A stretch of DNA of 64,000 nucleotides from NCBI RefSeq assembly GCF_021018805.1, contig NW_026960607.1, forward strand, positions 2,854,501 to 2,918,500. Reading direction: 5' to 3'. Shown one piece after another: positions 1-12,422 of this stretch; the stretch's first letter is position 1; the number at the start of each line of letters is the position of its first letter. This stretch comes from Prinia subflava (lineage: Eukaryota > Chordata > Aves > Passeriformes > Cisticolidae). A model generated the notes under the pieces. The model saw nothing but the letters and a program-made list of their open reading frames with translations, was not told the origin of the DNA and made no database searches. Position numbers and translations under genes: made by a program.

Positions 1-2540
1 TTTAAAGAAATATTCCTCTGTAACTTTTATGAAACTGATATTCTTCAAATCATAAACCAATTTTTTTTTCACAACAGTGAAGACATTAAATATAACTTGC
101 AGTTGTGGGGTTAGAAGAATGACTTTCATAAAAGTGTTTTTATGAAATAAGTTTGAAAGAGAAATAATGATATATATCTGGTGTTACTACCATAGCATAT
201 TATTATTACTGGATTTTTCATAATGTGCAAAATCTGTTTGAAAACAAATATTCTGGGATTGATTCTTACTCCTACAACATATAGAGCTTTACAACCCTGT
301 CAAAAAAGACATTCATATACGTATTGAGTCATAAATACAGAAATATTTCAGTTAGGGTTATAGTCAAGATCTGCAGTCTGCCCATATCTTGTAAAAGCAG
401 CAACTGCCTGAAACACAACCAAACAGCTTTTCAGAGGAATGTCAGTGTGAATGAGAGTCTCAGTGGACAGCATAGGGTGGGCTCTGCCCAGGACCCCATC
501 CGTGCAGCCCCACATGTTGTCAGCTCTGGCTGCGTGCCCCACACCTCATGTCCAGCTCCTTGCAGCCACAGAGACAACTGGGAGCCTGGTTATAGTGGTC
601 AGTTCAGCAAAAGCTAGCAGCCTGATAGATTCAGTAAGGTCTGAATCAGGAGAGTCAGGAACGAGACTTTAAATTAACAGTTTACATGGTGATGTGGTTT
701 TATTCCATGTTCTCTTCCTTTAGCCTGTAAGACTCTGTAGCATAGTAACTATGTAAAAACATAAAGTCCTGCACTTGAATAGAGATTATCTAATGTTAAA
801 ACCAGCTGGTTTACAGTACCAACCTATTGGTGGATTATGACTAAGGTATCCTATACATTACAGGAACAAGTTCTCAGAGCTGTTTCTGCACATGAATAAA
901 TTCAGATATATGCTATGATATTGGCAACAGGTTTATTTTTATTCTTGCTTCAGAAACATTTTATGAGTCATTTAACACATTAGTTCATCTGGAATAATAG
1001 CTAACCTACTATACTCACTCCTTTGCCAGCTTGATAGATGTGTGAAAGAAGATACAGCCTAATACACACAGCAAAGCAGCATAATCAGTTTAAATGCTGA
1101 GGTGTGCTGTGGTTCTCCTTGCTTGAGAAAGTCCAAATTTTTTTTACAGAAAAAAATACTAAAAATAAGATAGCAAAGAGAAAGACTTCTTAAATCTTTA
1201 TGGCTTTAGTTTAGTAGATTTCTGTTTGCTTCTTTTTCTCTACTTTCTCATTCTTCCGTTTCTTTGTAGACTAGCATGGTCTAGTCCATGAGGATTCATA
1301 TACCTTCTGTTAAACTTTTTCAGCTCAAATGAGTAAAAACTAACAGTGTATGTGTCCTGGGGTTTTTTTTAAACCATCCCAAAGAGAAGCCTATTTTCTG
1401 GAACTTTCTGTATTGTATTTTGTCACACAAACAAAAAAAAGGGTATCTATAGGCTGCACACCATCCAGAGTTTGGACCATATCTTAAATTAAGGAGGTAT
1501 GTTCATGCCTTCAGTCATCTGTGTCTGTGATGGAAGTAATGTTCTCAAAGCTTACTTCAGATGTACTTGTCAGGAAAATCCATAAACGTCAGAGGTTTAT
1601 GTCCAAAAAGGAGACAGAGGAGTCCTGCAACTTTATTTGGATAAAGGGAGAGAGTCCACTGGGGCACATGCCCATGGGTTTTTTTCTCTTGAGGTTTCAG
1701 AGAGCGCAGCCTCCTTTCATCCTAAACTCCTGGCTGCATTGTGCCCTCTTCCTTTCCCCACTGGCTGAGGCACTAGGAAGGTACAGCCTTCCCGAACCAC
1801 CTACCACATATTCCCCCCACTAGAACCTACTCTTTTTAGCCAAAGCTCAGAAACTCAGGCTTGTGCAGACCCTTGTCTGTTTCAAGAGCCAAGCTGTCTG
1901 GGCTCTGCAACCAACCTGCTGCCCAAAGTTGGCAGAGACATTAAGACCCATTTCAAAGATGTTAACACCCATACCTTCACCCATCAAATGGTTTGTAAAG
2001 ACATTAGCTTTCCTCTCATTCTCAACAATATTACTAGTGAAGATGCCAATTAACATAACAATTTTAGTACCTGAAGCACCTACAAACTGTGATTCTGATG
2101 ATTTAATACTGAAGTTGTCCAGACTACAAGATCTTGTAATAAAAACTACTGATTAAGAAACGGAGAATTTTTCTCCTAGGCAGTTCAAGGACTACATTAT
2201 GGTCTTCTCTGAAATTTTCCTCATTTAATAGCTCCAACAAAAGATTGTCTGAAGTTTTAACAAATCAGTTTTAACTCCTTTGCTCACCCCAAATTTGGCT
2301 TACCTTTATGTGACAACAATGGAAAGAAAGTTAAAAAAAGGAATAGTATTTATTAAAAGTTCCATCTATAGTTCCACTCCAAACGCAGTCAGTGCCAAGC
2401 TATTTCTGTTTTCTTCAAAGGTACCTTCAGTAGTACTAATCAAGAAAATGCAGCTTTCACTGCCAAGGATAATTAAATTGTTCTATAGCCAACAAAAGAC
2501 ATTCATTGTTGCTGTGCCAGAACAAGATATGCTTCTAATT
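1..2540. other. Unique AT-rich noncoding DNA
   Basis: I see no gene, LTR or recognisable LINE here. The open frames are short (100 codons or fewer), overlap on both strands, and have no splice-site or codon-bias support. The stretch is AT-rich with short A and T runs, typical of avian intergenic or intronic DNA. Confidence 0.6.
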
Positions 2541-3209
2541 AGTGAAGTTTTCCACTGTTACAGTGCAGGAATTGTTTTAAATACATGTACCTGAAAGCTC
2601 ACAGTTCTCACAAGATATCTTTTACTATGTTAAGACCATCCCAGATACATTTGTTGATCATAGATCTGTTTCTATAAAAGAACATCACTTGATCCTATAA
2701 TACCAAATGAATTTCAAATGTTTCTTAAAAAAACTCCATCTACTAAAACTTGCCAATAAATAAAAACCAAAAATCTGTGATGCCTGTGGAAGGTATAGAT
2801 TTCACTAAAAAAAACCTAAACTACATACACCACAAAATACTGTTCCAAGTTATTCTTAGAGTAAAATGTAAGATCAAATTATTATTTTGTTAAAATTTTC
2901 AGACTTGAGTAATGAAAAACTTTGAGACAAAGAAGGGAAAATCCTAATACACACAAACCTCTTTGTGAATTGTAATGTTCATCAACCCTGCAGCATAATC
3001 TAAAACTATGGTGAAGATATTTTCAATATTTATAACATTTGAAGGAAACTAGATCATTTAAAACCAGAGAAACAGATAGAAACAGATCTTTATGATCAAC
3101 AAATATATCTGGGATGGTCTTATAGTAAAAGATATCTTGTGAGGACTATGTGCTTTCAGGTACATGTATTTAAAACAATTCCTGCACTGTAGCTGTGAAA
3201 AACTTCAAT
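2541..3209. repeat. Long imperfect inverted repeat
   Basis: The left arm (2541-2675) and right arm (3076-3209) are about 90% or more identical when one is reverse-complemented, with a 400-base spacer. Shared landmarks include the ACATGTACCTGAAAG block, the AGATATCTTTTACTAT block and the TTTGTTGATCAT block. Neither arm carries terminal motifs of a known transposon, and I see no target duplication. A transcript across it could form a hairpin of about 135 base pairs with a 400-base loop. It may be an old foldback element or a local inverted duplication. Confidence 0.85.
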
Positions 3210-5240
3210 AATATTAAAATTTAAGAATGTAAAAGCTCTAAAATATATGTTTTCACAATTTCATTAATGGAAATATTTGACTTTTGATATTTTAGAAGGG
3301 TAATGATCTTTAAAGACAGAAATGGATAGATGGGTAAGAATTCTTGAAGGAAGCTCTCTAAAGATGAAAAATTCCTTTTCATTAGCAGCTGATCTCCAGC
3401 AGTGTTATTAGAATATTTATAGTGCTACATAGGTCTCTACAATAAACATTTGCTGCACTACTGTGCTTTTTTTTTCCTCTAAAAAGCCAAGTGCTATAAT
3501 GTCACCATGAGATCTTTCTAGTTTGCTGAGCATTCATACTAAAGTAGAAGTGTGCAGCTTCTCAAGCTCGTTAATGTAAACAGAAGATCATGTTTTGTAA
3601 ATATTGCCATTGTTTTGAATTCCTTCTCCAAGAGAAGGGGAGGTTGAATGACAGCCTCCTTGACCAATGTGGGTAAGAGGTGGGAATGCCCACTCTCCAA
3701 TCCATGGTCACCTTGGTAGAAGTATAAAATAGGAAAGAATAAACAAGGCAAAGTTCTTCTGCCCTGCTGCTCTGATCAACCCAAAACTCCGGCTCCGAGT
3801 GTGTCTTTCTGGCTAGGCTCACAGCAATGCTATAAATTTCTAGAGGAGGTAATCTTGTGCTTTATTACTGGGTAAGCAGCTCAGGAATGCAGGGTAAATG
3901 CAGTTATCAAAAGAACCAATTTTTGAAAATCAACAATATGAAACAATTTACAAGGATAAACTCTTTCAGTGTAGATGAAGAAAGTATTTATCTAATAATT
4001 CTCAGTATAGGCCCTTTTCCTTGAGGGATCTGGGGTAGTTGTAGAAGGCAGTGTAGTCAAAGGACAGCTTTAAAGCTTTTACTTACCTTCATAAGGAATT
4101 CATCTTTCCATTAATCTCAAAACAATATCTAAATATGTCCTATGATATATGCAACTAGATCAGTAATTTATATATAAACAATACAACCATCAAATAACTT
4201 CAATTTAGCAAAGCCTTGATGAAATTCACTCTGGAATACTTAAGAATCTTTCCAAAACTTCTAGTGACTTTTGGGGGAGCTAGTGGAAAATTGATGAGAT
4301 CCTTGAAAACTAAAGTAGCTGTAGTGTAGAACTCATCCCCACTTTGGGGGGTTAGATAGGAGGAAATGTTAGAGGTCTCTGGAAATTACAAACTCATCTA
4401 TTTTGTTTTGTTCATTTAGGAGATACTTGAACAAATTACTGAGCAACCTACAAATGTATAGAAAATAAGTAAAACCAAGCATTGATTTGTTCTTGAAAAT
4501 CTGTCTGATTTTCTTATTTGACGTAATAATTTGGCTACTAAAAGAGAGAGAAATAATAGATATGAATCTTGACATCTTCATAAGCAAAGTAGATTAATAC
4601 AGTCTAGGGTAAAATTACCATTTTGTGAAGTGATGGATCAATAAGCACTATGTAGCAGGGAAGGAATTAACTCCAGCAGCAATTAGGGATGTAAAGCTAT
4701 AGAGACCCATCTGCAGAAAAAAAGTACTGGCAGATGACTAGGAAGGAAAGAAAGCTGTCTGGAAAAATATAATCTGTGAGTAGGGTTGCTAAGGAGGTCA
4801 GATACAGACTTGTCAAGAGGAAAAAAAAAAAACCTCTCTCAATGCTATTAATTGAAAAGTCCTCATAAGCTGAGTAAGACCAGTATGGGTCAGCAGTAAT
4901 AGGCAGTAGCAGTGCCTGAGGGTGAGTTTCTGGTCTGGGATGGGGTGACCCTCAGCAGAAAACGTTAAGCCTTTACATTACTGCTTTAGCCCAAAGTGTG
5001 ATACCTTGTTGTATCTGTGCTGATGGTTATGGAATGTCTGTTCATATTTTTCAACCACAGCCATACCATTGTTAGAGGATTACAACAGCAATGCTAATAT
5101 GTGACTGTGGCCCAACAAGAATGTCTTGGTGCTAGTCACCCAGGAGCTGTGAGTACTGCTTATACAGGCACTGACAGGGTGAGGACAGGCAGACTAAAAG
5201 CCATGGCTGGCTGAAATGGCATTGGACGGTGGCCCTCAAG
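3210..5240. other. Unique AT-rich noncoding DNA
   Basis: No gene or recognisable repeat seen. The overlapping minus-strand frames at 3539-3822 resemble no family I know and lack coding support. Confidence 0.55.
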
Positions 5241-5340
5241 TGTCCCAGAATCATAGAATGGTTTGTATTGGAAGGAGCCTTAGAGATGATCTGCTTCAAA
5301 CACTCTTGGCATGGGCAGGGACACCTACTGGAAGGAGGAA
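5241..5340 (-). repeat. CR1 LINE 3' fragment
   Basis: The plus strand reads as the antisense of a CR1 3' end: the AGAATCATAGAATGG block, a diverged ggaaggagcct segment, then the CATGGGCAGGGACACCT block. CR1 is the dominant avian LINE, and this tail is among its best-conserved parts. Only about 100 bases remain, with no coding capacity. Confidence 0.8.
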
Positions 5341-8111
5341 TGTCTGAGGACTTTGTTTTATATAGGCTTCTTAGCTACATACTGGGCATTACATGGGGCC
5401 AACATTCTTGGTGCTTCTCTTAGTGCCAGTGGTCATACCATTAGAAGCTCTCAGCTATTCAGTTTTGGAATTGATTGTCATAACCTCTGTCTTGGCTGCT
5501 ACTCTGGACATAATATCCCTTGCTTGGAAAAGGCTAAAACCAATAGGTAAATCAGTCCTGAGATCATGAGTTTAGCTGGTTTAAAGAGATTACCCTGGGA
5601 CATTTTTGTGAGGGAAGGCAGCAGTTTCACTGATACTGTTCTGAAAATCTGAGTAATGGAGCATTGTCTTGTTATGGAATTACACTGTCATCACTTAAAA
5701 GAGTGGTATAATGATATGGCACCTTGCCAGTTTGAAGGTGTACTCCTCTCACAAATAGTCTCCTGGATGATAATGGAGTTAGCAGCAAACTCCTGATCCT
5801 GATGTAGTTCTGTTAATAACTGGGAGGCAAAGAAATTTTCAAATACAAGGAGATAGGTAGACTGTATGCTGATCATTAGTTCATCCACATCAAACTACAT
5901 CTGGAGTTAAGTCAAAGGTTAAAATACCAGGTGTGCAAGAACAAATTAAGAATATTTAGGAGTAGCTTCAAATTTTAAACATTGACATGAGTAAGAAGTC
6001 ATATTTAACAAGGAAAATCTATAAGCATCCTGAAGAGACATCATGTCTCAAAGATATTAACTCTGAATTATAACTTTTCCTGTGAATCTTGCAATCGCTC
6101 TATATATGCCTCTGCACATTCTACCAGTAAGAATACAATGGTGGAAGCAGGACTCTGGCTCTTTCTCAAGTGCTTAGTCTTTCTTATTCCCACTAGCTGA
6201 GTGTAAATAAGTAGATTACCTCTGTTTTCTTACATTGCCTACTAATTACCCTGTACATGTCAGGAAGTTGAATGGTTCTTGTTGTCTGATCTATTCAGTC
6301 TGTGCTAATTCTGCTCTAACATAAACCATATGCAAGTCAAATGCTGTTCAAGAGTCTTCTGCTAAATATGCAGCATTTATGCAGTGAGAAACACCAGAGA
6401 AAAGAAAAATAATACCTAAGAAATTAAGTGAAACATCTCCAGCATAAGAAGCAACAAGTATGTAAATGGGAGCATATTTCAGAAGACAGAAAACACATAG
6501 TTATAGCCAAATTATCACATTCTCAACCGGGGAAAAAAAAATGTTGGTCAATAGGTAATAAGCCTTAGTAAGAAAATGACTACGAACATGTTACAGATAA
6601 GAATAGGTTGTGTTTTGGAATGTTATGAATCTAGCACTAGAGGATATCAACTCTCAGAGTCACAGCTGTTCACTTGCTGGGCTCTATTAACACATCTGAT
6701 AACCCTTTACAGATGAATCAAAGTTTTACAGTAGAGTGTAGTTCCATGACACATAAAATAACATAGATAGTATATTTATGAAACACAGCTTTTGGAAGAC
6801 AGTGCACTTAAGAAACAGCAGAGAGTTTTTGAAGATGAGTGCCACACAGATCCAGATCACTGAACTACCACTTTTTATTCAATTACATTATAAATCCATG
6901 TTTCAGTTTCATCATTCAATGCTACTTCATATATTTAAAGTATTCTCCTTTTTGCAAAGAACCTTGAATTTAAACACCTCTCTGAACAAAGAACCAAAAG
7001 CCAATGGCAGTTTTATGAACACAAGTAGAGTTTCACCTTTAACCTAGACTCATTGCTTTGCAGTCATTCACTGCGCAATAGAAATATAAGAAAATTATGT
7101 TCTGTAAATGAATGCAGACTTTGATCCTATATTGGAGTTCATCAGAAATCAGCATTCTGGAAAGAATGGGACAACTACATGGACAGAAAGGACAGAAACA
7201 TGAGAGGAAGAAAACGTGACAGATATTTTCAATGAGAAAATTTGTTAATTAATGCCCTGAAATGCCAATAAAATAGCAGAAATTTGGGCAAAAAGGTTAA
7301 GATTCGAATATATATGTGCTTATTATTATTATTTGTTGGACCTTTGGGGCTATTTAGAAATACTGTACAACATCAGCAAAATTAATTAAAATCATGCTTT
7401 TTGTTAGAGCTGAATATTTTTAAGGGATTTTAAATATTGTAGAAGAAAACAGGTTTGATGTTCTTGTTTGTGTTGAGAAACTTTTTCATTAGCTCAGATA
7501 TTTTTGTGGGGGACAAATACCCCCTTTTTGCCTTGGGGTATTAATTAGCACAGTTGTGAGTCTAGGCTGGATAAATGAGCTTACAAATGGATAAAACAAA
7601 AATTTCACCTTTGCGGATAATATTCAGTGTTCTAGACTAAAGCCTTTCAAACCTGATGAAACATGGTATGTAGCAGAATCCCTTCAGGAGGTAATTAGTA
7701 CTGAGGTTGCATTTAATCATTGTATTACTTTATAGAGTTCTCAGAAGGCAATGAATTCAGTTTGATTTTTGTAATGTTTTCAGGGAACACACTTCTAAAT
7801 AAGCTAGAAAAAAGAAGAAACAAATTCAGAAAAATGTGCTTTTATTTTGCACAAAATTTATATTTATTTATTATACTGTCAGATGAAGTTTTTCAAGTTT
7901 AGAGACATGTATGGTAGATTTTTGAGACTGAGGTTATATTTAATCTCACCAGTTGGGGGGGGGGGGTGTGATCTATACAGCATTTTTCAGACAGCTGTGG
8001 TTTCAGTTTTATCCAAGTCAAATGTGTCAAATGTCTAATCTCAGAAGATGTTTAGTACTATGCCTCAGATGCTATATCCTGTCCTTCATCAGTCTTTTGA
8101 TTTCACAGATG
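5341..8111. other. Unique AT-rich noncoding DNA
   Basis: No gene recognised. An 11-base G run lies near 7957-7967. All open frames are 90 codons or fewer and unremarkable. Confidence 0.55.
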
Positions 8112-8960
8112 CAATTGTTGAAGTTAAAAGGAACCTTTGGATGTCACCTGGTCTAGCCCCCAGCTGGAGCAGGGTTACTGTGTGGGGATGCTATTGGACA
8201 CACTGTCAAAAAGGCCTTACTGCAGTCTAGGAGGGGAATAGCCACTGTTCTCCTCTCACCTACCAAGCCAGTCATTTCACCATAGAAGTTTATCAGACTG
8301 ATCAAGCCTGACATACCCTTGATGAATCCATGCTGACTGCTCCTAATCTCTTCCTTGTCTTTCATGTGGCTAGAAATGATTTCCAGAATTAGTTGCTCCA
8401 TCACCTTGCAAGAGATCAAGGTTAGGCTGACCAACCTGTAGTTCTCCAGGTCCTGCTTTTTAACTGTTTTGAAGACAGTCCAGTCCTCAAACATCTCTCC
8501 CAACTGTGTTCATTATTACTAGATAATCAACAGTGCAATAATATCAATTTCCTCAACATGCATCCTATCAGGACCCATGGATTTCTATGTCCAATTTACT
8601 TAAGTATTCTCTATTCTGCATCACACTTATAACCAGCATGGATTATTCTTGTCTGCCTGCACAATTTCATAGAGTTGTGTCATTAGTTATCTACTCTCCA
8701 ACATATCCACAAAATTTAGTGTCCAGGACCTCATCACTCATGCCTTTTCTTCAGTGTTGGCAAATGTGGTTTTGTCACAGCAATATTCACAAAGAATTCT
8801 GCTACACGCCTACTTGAACCTTGTACTAGACTGTTTTTGTTCTCCTCCAAACCTCTGACTTCAACCCCCTGTTTCCTTTTCTAGTTCTTTGTTATCTCAA
8901 ACACAAGTTGATTGAATTCTGCAGCTCTTAGCATCCCAGGCCTTGCTTTCTCTTGTGTGT
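8112..8960 (-). repeat. CR1 LINE fragment with reverse-transcriptase coding remnant
   Basis: The minus strand from 8503 to 8153 keeps a readable piece of the CR1 ORF2 reverse transcriptase. Visible blocks are NYRLVSLTLISCKVMEQLI, IRSSQHGF and the LDCSKAF stretch that corresponds to the region around the first catalytic aspartate. The piece is missing both its endonuclease end and the downstream catalytic core. Sequence to about 8960 still resembles CR1 but is diverged, so the right boundary is approximate. It is a dead copy. The LTR element at 9073 inserted just beyond it. Confidence 0.8.
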
Positions 8961-9072
8961 GGGATGAGTTTTCTTTTTATTGTTCATCCATCATCCACTT
9001 GCCAAGTTTTCAAACAAGAACTGTGGCAGTTTTTCTGCACTGCTTTCCTGCTTTGGAGAAGCTGCATGAAGA

Positions 9073-9427
9073 TGTAGCAGGAGCAGGATGACTTATAGAA
9101 TAAAGGTTGAGCTATCCCAAACTAGGCCTCAGATTCTGGCCTGCCTAGAAGTAGATAAACCTGTGGCGCAGTTAGAAAATTCACTTAAGGTGTGTACATG
9201 CCTTAGCTAAGATAGTTAGGATGGAAACACGGTAGCTGCCTTAAACTGTAATAGTTTACATATTTGTCCACGCTTCACTGCCAATAGAAATGCACCTGTT
9301 ACTGTAAACTATTCTTACTGTATATAACCAGCCATCTCGTGAATAAAGAGGAGAACGTGTGTTATAACCATATTGGTTGGACCTGCATTGCTCTGTCTCC
9401 AGCCCCAAGATCGAGTCCCAGACTTCA
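9073..9427 (+). repeat. 5' LTR of element D
   Basis: It starts TGTAGCAGG and ends GACTTCA. A TATATAA box lies at 9321-9327 and the polyadenylation signal AATAAA at 9342-9347, only 14 bases after it, so the signal sits at or near the start of R. The 3' LTR at 12799 is a near copy. Confidence 0.9.
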
Positions 9428-9429
9428 TC

Positions 9430-9447
9430 TGGCGCCTGAGCTGGGAC
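9430..9447 (+). other. Primer binding site, Lys3-like
   Basis: TGGCGCCTGAGCTGGGAC lies two bases after the 5' LTR. The first seven bases and most of the rest match the complement of the 3' end of tRNA-Lys3, with about three mismatches over 18. The primer assignment is therefore tentative, but the position is exactly right for a retroviral minus-strand primer site. Confidence 0.75.
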
Positions 9448-9486
9448 TTGTTTTTCTTTTTATTTTTGCTTTGATGCAGATACTTG

Positions 9487-9570
9487 GATTTTATTACACT
9501 TAAATGTGGAGCTTAAATGCTGATTTTATTACACTTAAATGTGGAGCTTAAATGCTGATTTTATTTTGAT
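9487..9570 (+). repeat. 35-bp tandem repeat in the element D leader
   Basis: A 35-base unit beginning GATTTTATTACACTTAAATG occurs at 9487-9521 and again at 9522-9556, followed by the start of a third copy. It lies between the primer site and the coding frame, where retroviral packaging signals usually lie. Confidence 0.85.
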
Positions 9571-9792
9571 TTTTAAACTTTTCGTCTAAACACAGATCTC
9601 GCCTAAAAGCGGTCAAAGTCTCTGCCGCTTGGTTTGTTTTGTGTATAAGATTCGGCCTGAACATTTGACCAAACGGGACACAAGCAAGGTGAGCTTACAG
9701 AGCTGGGGTTTTGGAGAGCATGGTATCGCCTGATTCACCTGGAAGGGAACAGCGACACGCGGTGGAAGAAAAGAGGTAAGCACCTGACGCAA

Positions 9793-10917
9793 GTGAGACA
9801 AAGGATTTTAGAAGCATGGAGAAGGTTTTTTTGCGCAGCTGTGCTACTTTTAGCAACTATTGCCTCAGAAAGGGGCGAAAAGATCAAAGAAACTAATGTA
9901 AGACAGTTAACCCTATGGGTTCGAAAGAAGGGAAGGTTAAGCCAGCCATTGCTTCGTTTTAGTGAAGCAGGATGGAAGGAAATGAGTGAGTTATTGTGGG
10001 ACTCTGCTGTTTCGCAAGGGAAAGAAGCAAAGATTTGCTCAGAATTAAGCGTGATTTGGAAAAAAGCAATAAATGCCTTGCAAACATTCGCTGCAAAATG
10101 CAAAGCCGTAATTTTAGCCGTGGAAAAACTGACTCCCTGTCCCTCCGTCTCCCTCTCCGAGATAAAGGAACAAAAGAAAATATCTAAAACAGACAGGTTC
10201 TTTGGTATAAATTCCATGCATTCCACGCATTCCGTAAGTGAGAATGCAGCTCTGCTTTGCCCCTCTCTGTGTAAAATAGTGGATACAGCGACCAGCCACG
10301 TGGATCGAAAGCAGGTACTCCTTTCACCACTGTCCAGAGACAATGAAAGTAACCAGGAAGTGTCTCGGCCGCCAGACTCAAGGGGCGGGGTGAAAGATGA
10401 GGAGGCAGGTGGGGCTGAAGGCGGAGCGGGGCGCGCACAAGTGACGCAGCAAGGAGGCAGACCTCAGGGCGGTGCTGAGAGCGGGGCGGTGTTAGATTTC
10501 TCCTCACCAGAAAAAGAGCTGACATCATCAGCACATGTGATCAAAACAAACATGGCTGCATCCATGTCAGCCTCCGAGAAATCAGACCCAGCTCGAATTA
10601 AAGCTCCTGTGCTCTCGCAGTCTGCATCAATGCAATTTGTCACCCTATCACTACTTCTCGATACAGGCGTGAGCACTTCCACTATAAATCAACTGTACTG
10701 GCTGTCAGATTGGTCTCTGAGATCTCCCTACCCCCACGCGGTGAGGGTGGGCAGCATGAGTGTCCCCTCAATAAGTGCAGAACCTGTCAGTATCATCTTT
10801 GAAAGCAATCAAGTCTTTGTGACTCGACCTTATGTTATGCCAATGCCTGAAGAGCTTCCAGGATTGTTAAGCAAAGATAGTGAAAACATACAGCAAAGCA
10901 GACATATTTCAACTTGA
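9793..10917 (+). CDS. Gag/protease-like protein of element D (374 codons, start uncertain)
   Basis: This is the only long frame in element D. The first 110 residues look like a small helical matrix-type domain (LTLWVRKKG, GWKEMSELLW, SVIWKKAINAL). Residues 195-230 are a Gly/Gln/Arg-rich linker. Residues 285-297 carry LSLLLDTGVSTST, the active-site loop of a retroviral aspartic protease with the catalytic DTG at 290-292. No capsid domain, major homology region or zinc knuckle is visible between them, so the frame looks like gag and pro joined by an internal deletion. The frame is open from 9661 but has no early ATG: residue 1 here is a GTG and the first in-frame ATG is at 9982. A good splice-donor match, AG|GTAAGC, sits at 9775. 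I infer a deleted gag-pro kept open in a recently mobile element. It could equally be a chance-preserved remnant. Confidence 0.45.
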   Translation: MRQRILEAWRRFFCAAVLLLATIASERGEKIKETNVRQLTLWVRKKGRLSQPLLRFSEAGWKEMSELLWDSAVSQGKEAKICSELSVIWKKAINALQTFAAKCKAVILAVEKLTPCPSVSLSEIKEQKKISKTDRFFGINSMHSTHSVSENAALLCPSLCKIVDTATSHVDRKQVLLSPLSRDNESNQEVSRPPDSRGGVKDEEAGGAEGGAGRAQVTQQGGRPQGGAESGAVLDFSSPEKELTSSAHVIKTNMAASMSASEKSDPARIKAPVLSQSASMQFVTLSLLLDTGVSTSTINQLYWLSDWSLRSPYPHAVRVGSMSVPSISAEPVSIIFESNQVFVTRPYVMPMPEELPGLLSKDSENIQQSRHIST

Positions 10918-12422
10918 TAAGATCCTCCAAGCCCAAAGTGAAGGAATTCTCACAGCACTTCAACAAGTGTTTCAACAGAACAGCATGTGGACATTGTAAG
11001 AAAAGACCAGAAGAAAATACAATCATTCGTCCCTCTGTTGTGGAGCAGTCAATCATTGTGTGAGAAACACAGTGTGAGAAATGGACATCCTATCATAAAG
11101 AAGATAAAATAGAAAATGAAATGAAAATGAGCTTTTAGCCAGAGTTATTCATTGTGTGTAAGGTTGAGTTATGTTTCTATATTTTGATGTTGTTAAGATT
11201 CATTTTTGTGTGGTTTAGTTTGAGTTTGAGTTACATATTGCTAAATATATAATTTTAAAGTTTATTGTTAAGATTTGGGCCCTGATGAGTTTAAGTTCAG
11301 TTTATATTTAAGTTTCAAGAAGTTTAATTAGTAATGAATTTATATTTTATTGATTTGCTGCATATAGATTTTATAAGATTACTGTAAGTTGTAAAATTTT
11401 TTATTAAGATTTATGTTAGATTTAAGTGTTAGTTGATTTAAAAGGTGATTTACAATTTATAAAAAGTATGTTTGGTTAATTTGCAAAGTTTAGTTATTTT
11501 TCTTCGAAAATGAAACAGTTTCATTTGAAATGATGATGATAGAACATTGATAAATAAGATTTAAAGAGAAGATGCAATTGTTTAGATCTTTGATTTTATT
11601 GTTAGTTGTGAATTGTTTTAGTCTTTTGTGTTTCATTTTGAATTCATAAGTGTATGAGAGTCTTAAAATACAATTTGTTGACAGGTTAAGTATTAATATA
11701 TTGATTATATAATATGAAAAAATATATAAAAATTGATAGCACTTGTAAGTTGATATTGCAGTTAAGTTTTTATGCTTTGTAATTTGTTTATAGGGTTTTT
11801 CAACAAGCATTTGTCATTTTGAATGTTTCTATTTATTTTTTAGCCATTTAAGCAGTTTGTCAGTACTGATGTTAAAAAATATAGTTGTATTGTTAAGCGC
11901 AAGTCAGAATTTTTCTTAAGTTGCATTTTAAGTATTTCTTTTGTGTAAAGATATTATGACAGTTTATTATGTTTTAAGCATTATATGGTTATTGTTATTA
12001 GAGGTTTTATTTAGAGGATATACTAAAGAGCACCACTCCAATTTAAAGTTTGAGTCCTGGCCAAACTCTAATTTTAACTTGGACAGATGTTGTTTGCCAG
12101 CAAAGCCCAGAGGTTTCTGCTCCAAAAAATAATATGCAAGTTATTTTGATTTCGCAATTTGATCTTATTGATATAACAGCTGAATCAACTTTGAGGTGAA
12201 ACCTGGTATCCTTGCCCGGGAAAGAGTATCGGGATCTTCACTAAAGGATGGTGTTTCAGCACCTTGCAGTCTCTGAGGTGATAGTAAAAATGATTTGATA
12301 ATCATGTTTTATTTTCATTGATATGCAAGAACATCTATTCCATTCCCTTGCCTTTGAGAATGCCAACTCACATACCAGAACTGTTTTAGCTTTTCCTTCT
12401 TCAAAGCTGTAGAGTCAATAAG
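10918..12422 (+). other. T-rich noncoding block inside element D
   Basis: After the gag/protease frame there is a short normal-composition piece. From about 11130 to 12000 the plus strand is then dominated by T with scattered A and G and very few C, with many TTTAAG and AAGTTT variants. No pol-like motif survives in any frame. The skew is strand-specific, unlike simple AT-rich DNA. From 12000 to 12422 composition returns to normal with no recognisable gene. Confidence 0.6.

Noticed and set aside
7957..7967. Poly-G run as a functional element
   Set aside because: An isolated homopolymer with no flanking structure, and a common sequencing-sensitive feature.
9735..10343. 202-codon minus-strand frame
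   Set aside because: Antisense to the gag/protease-like frame of element D and without recognisable features.
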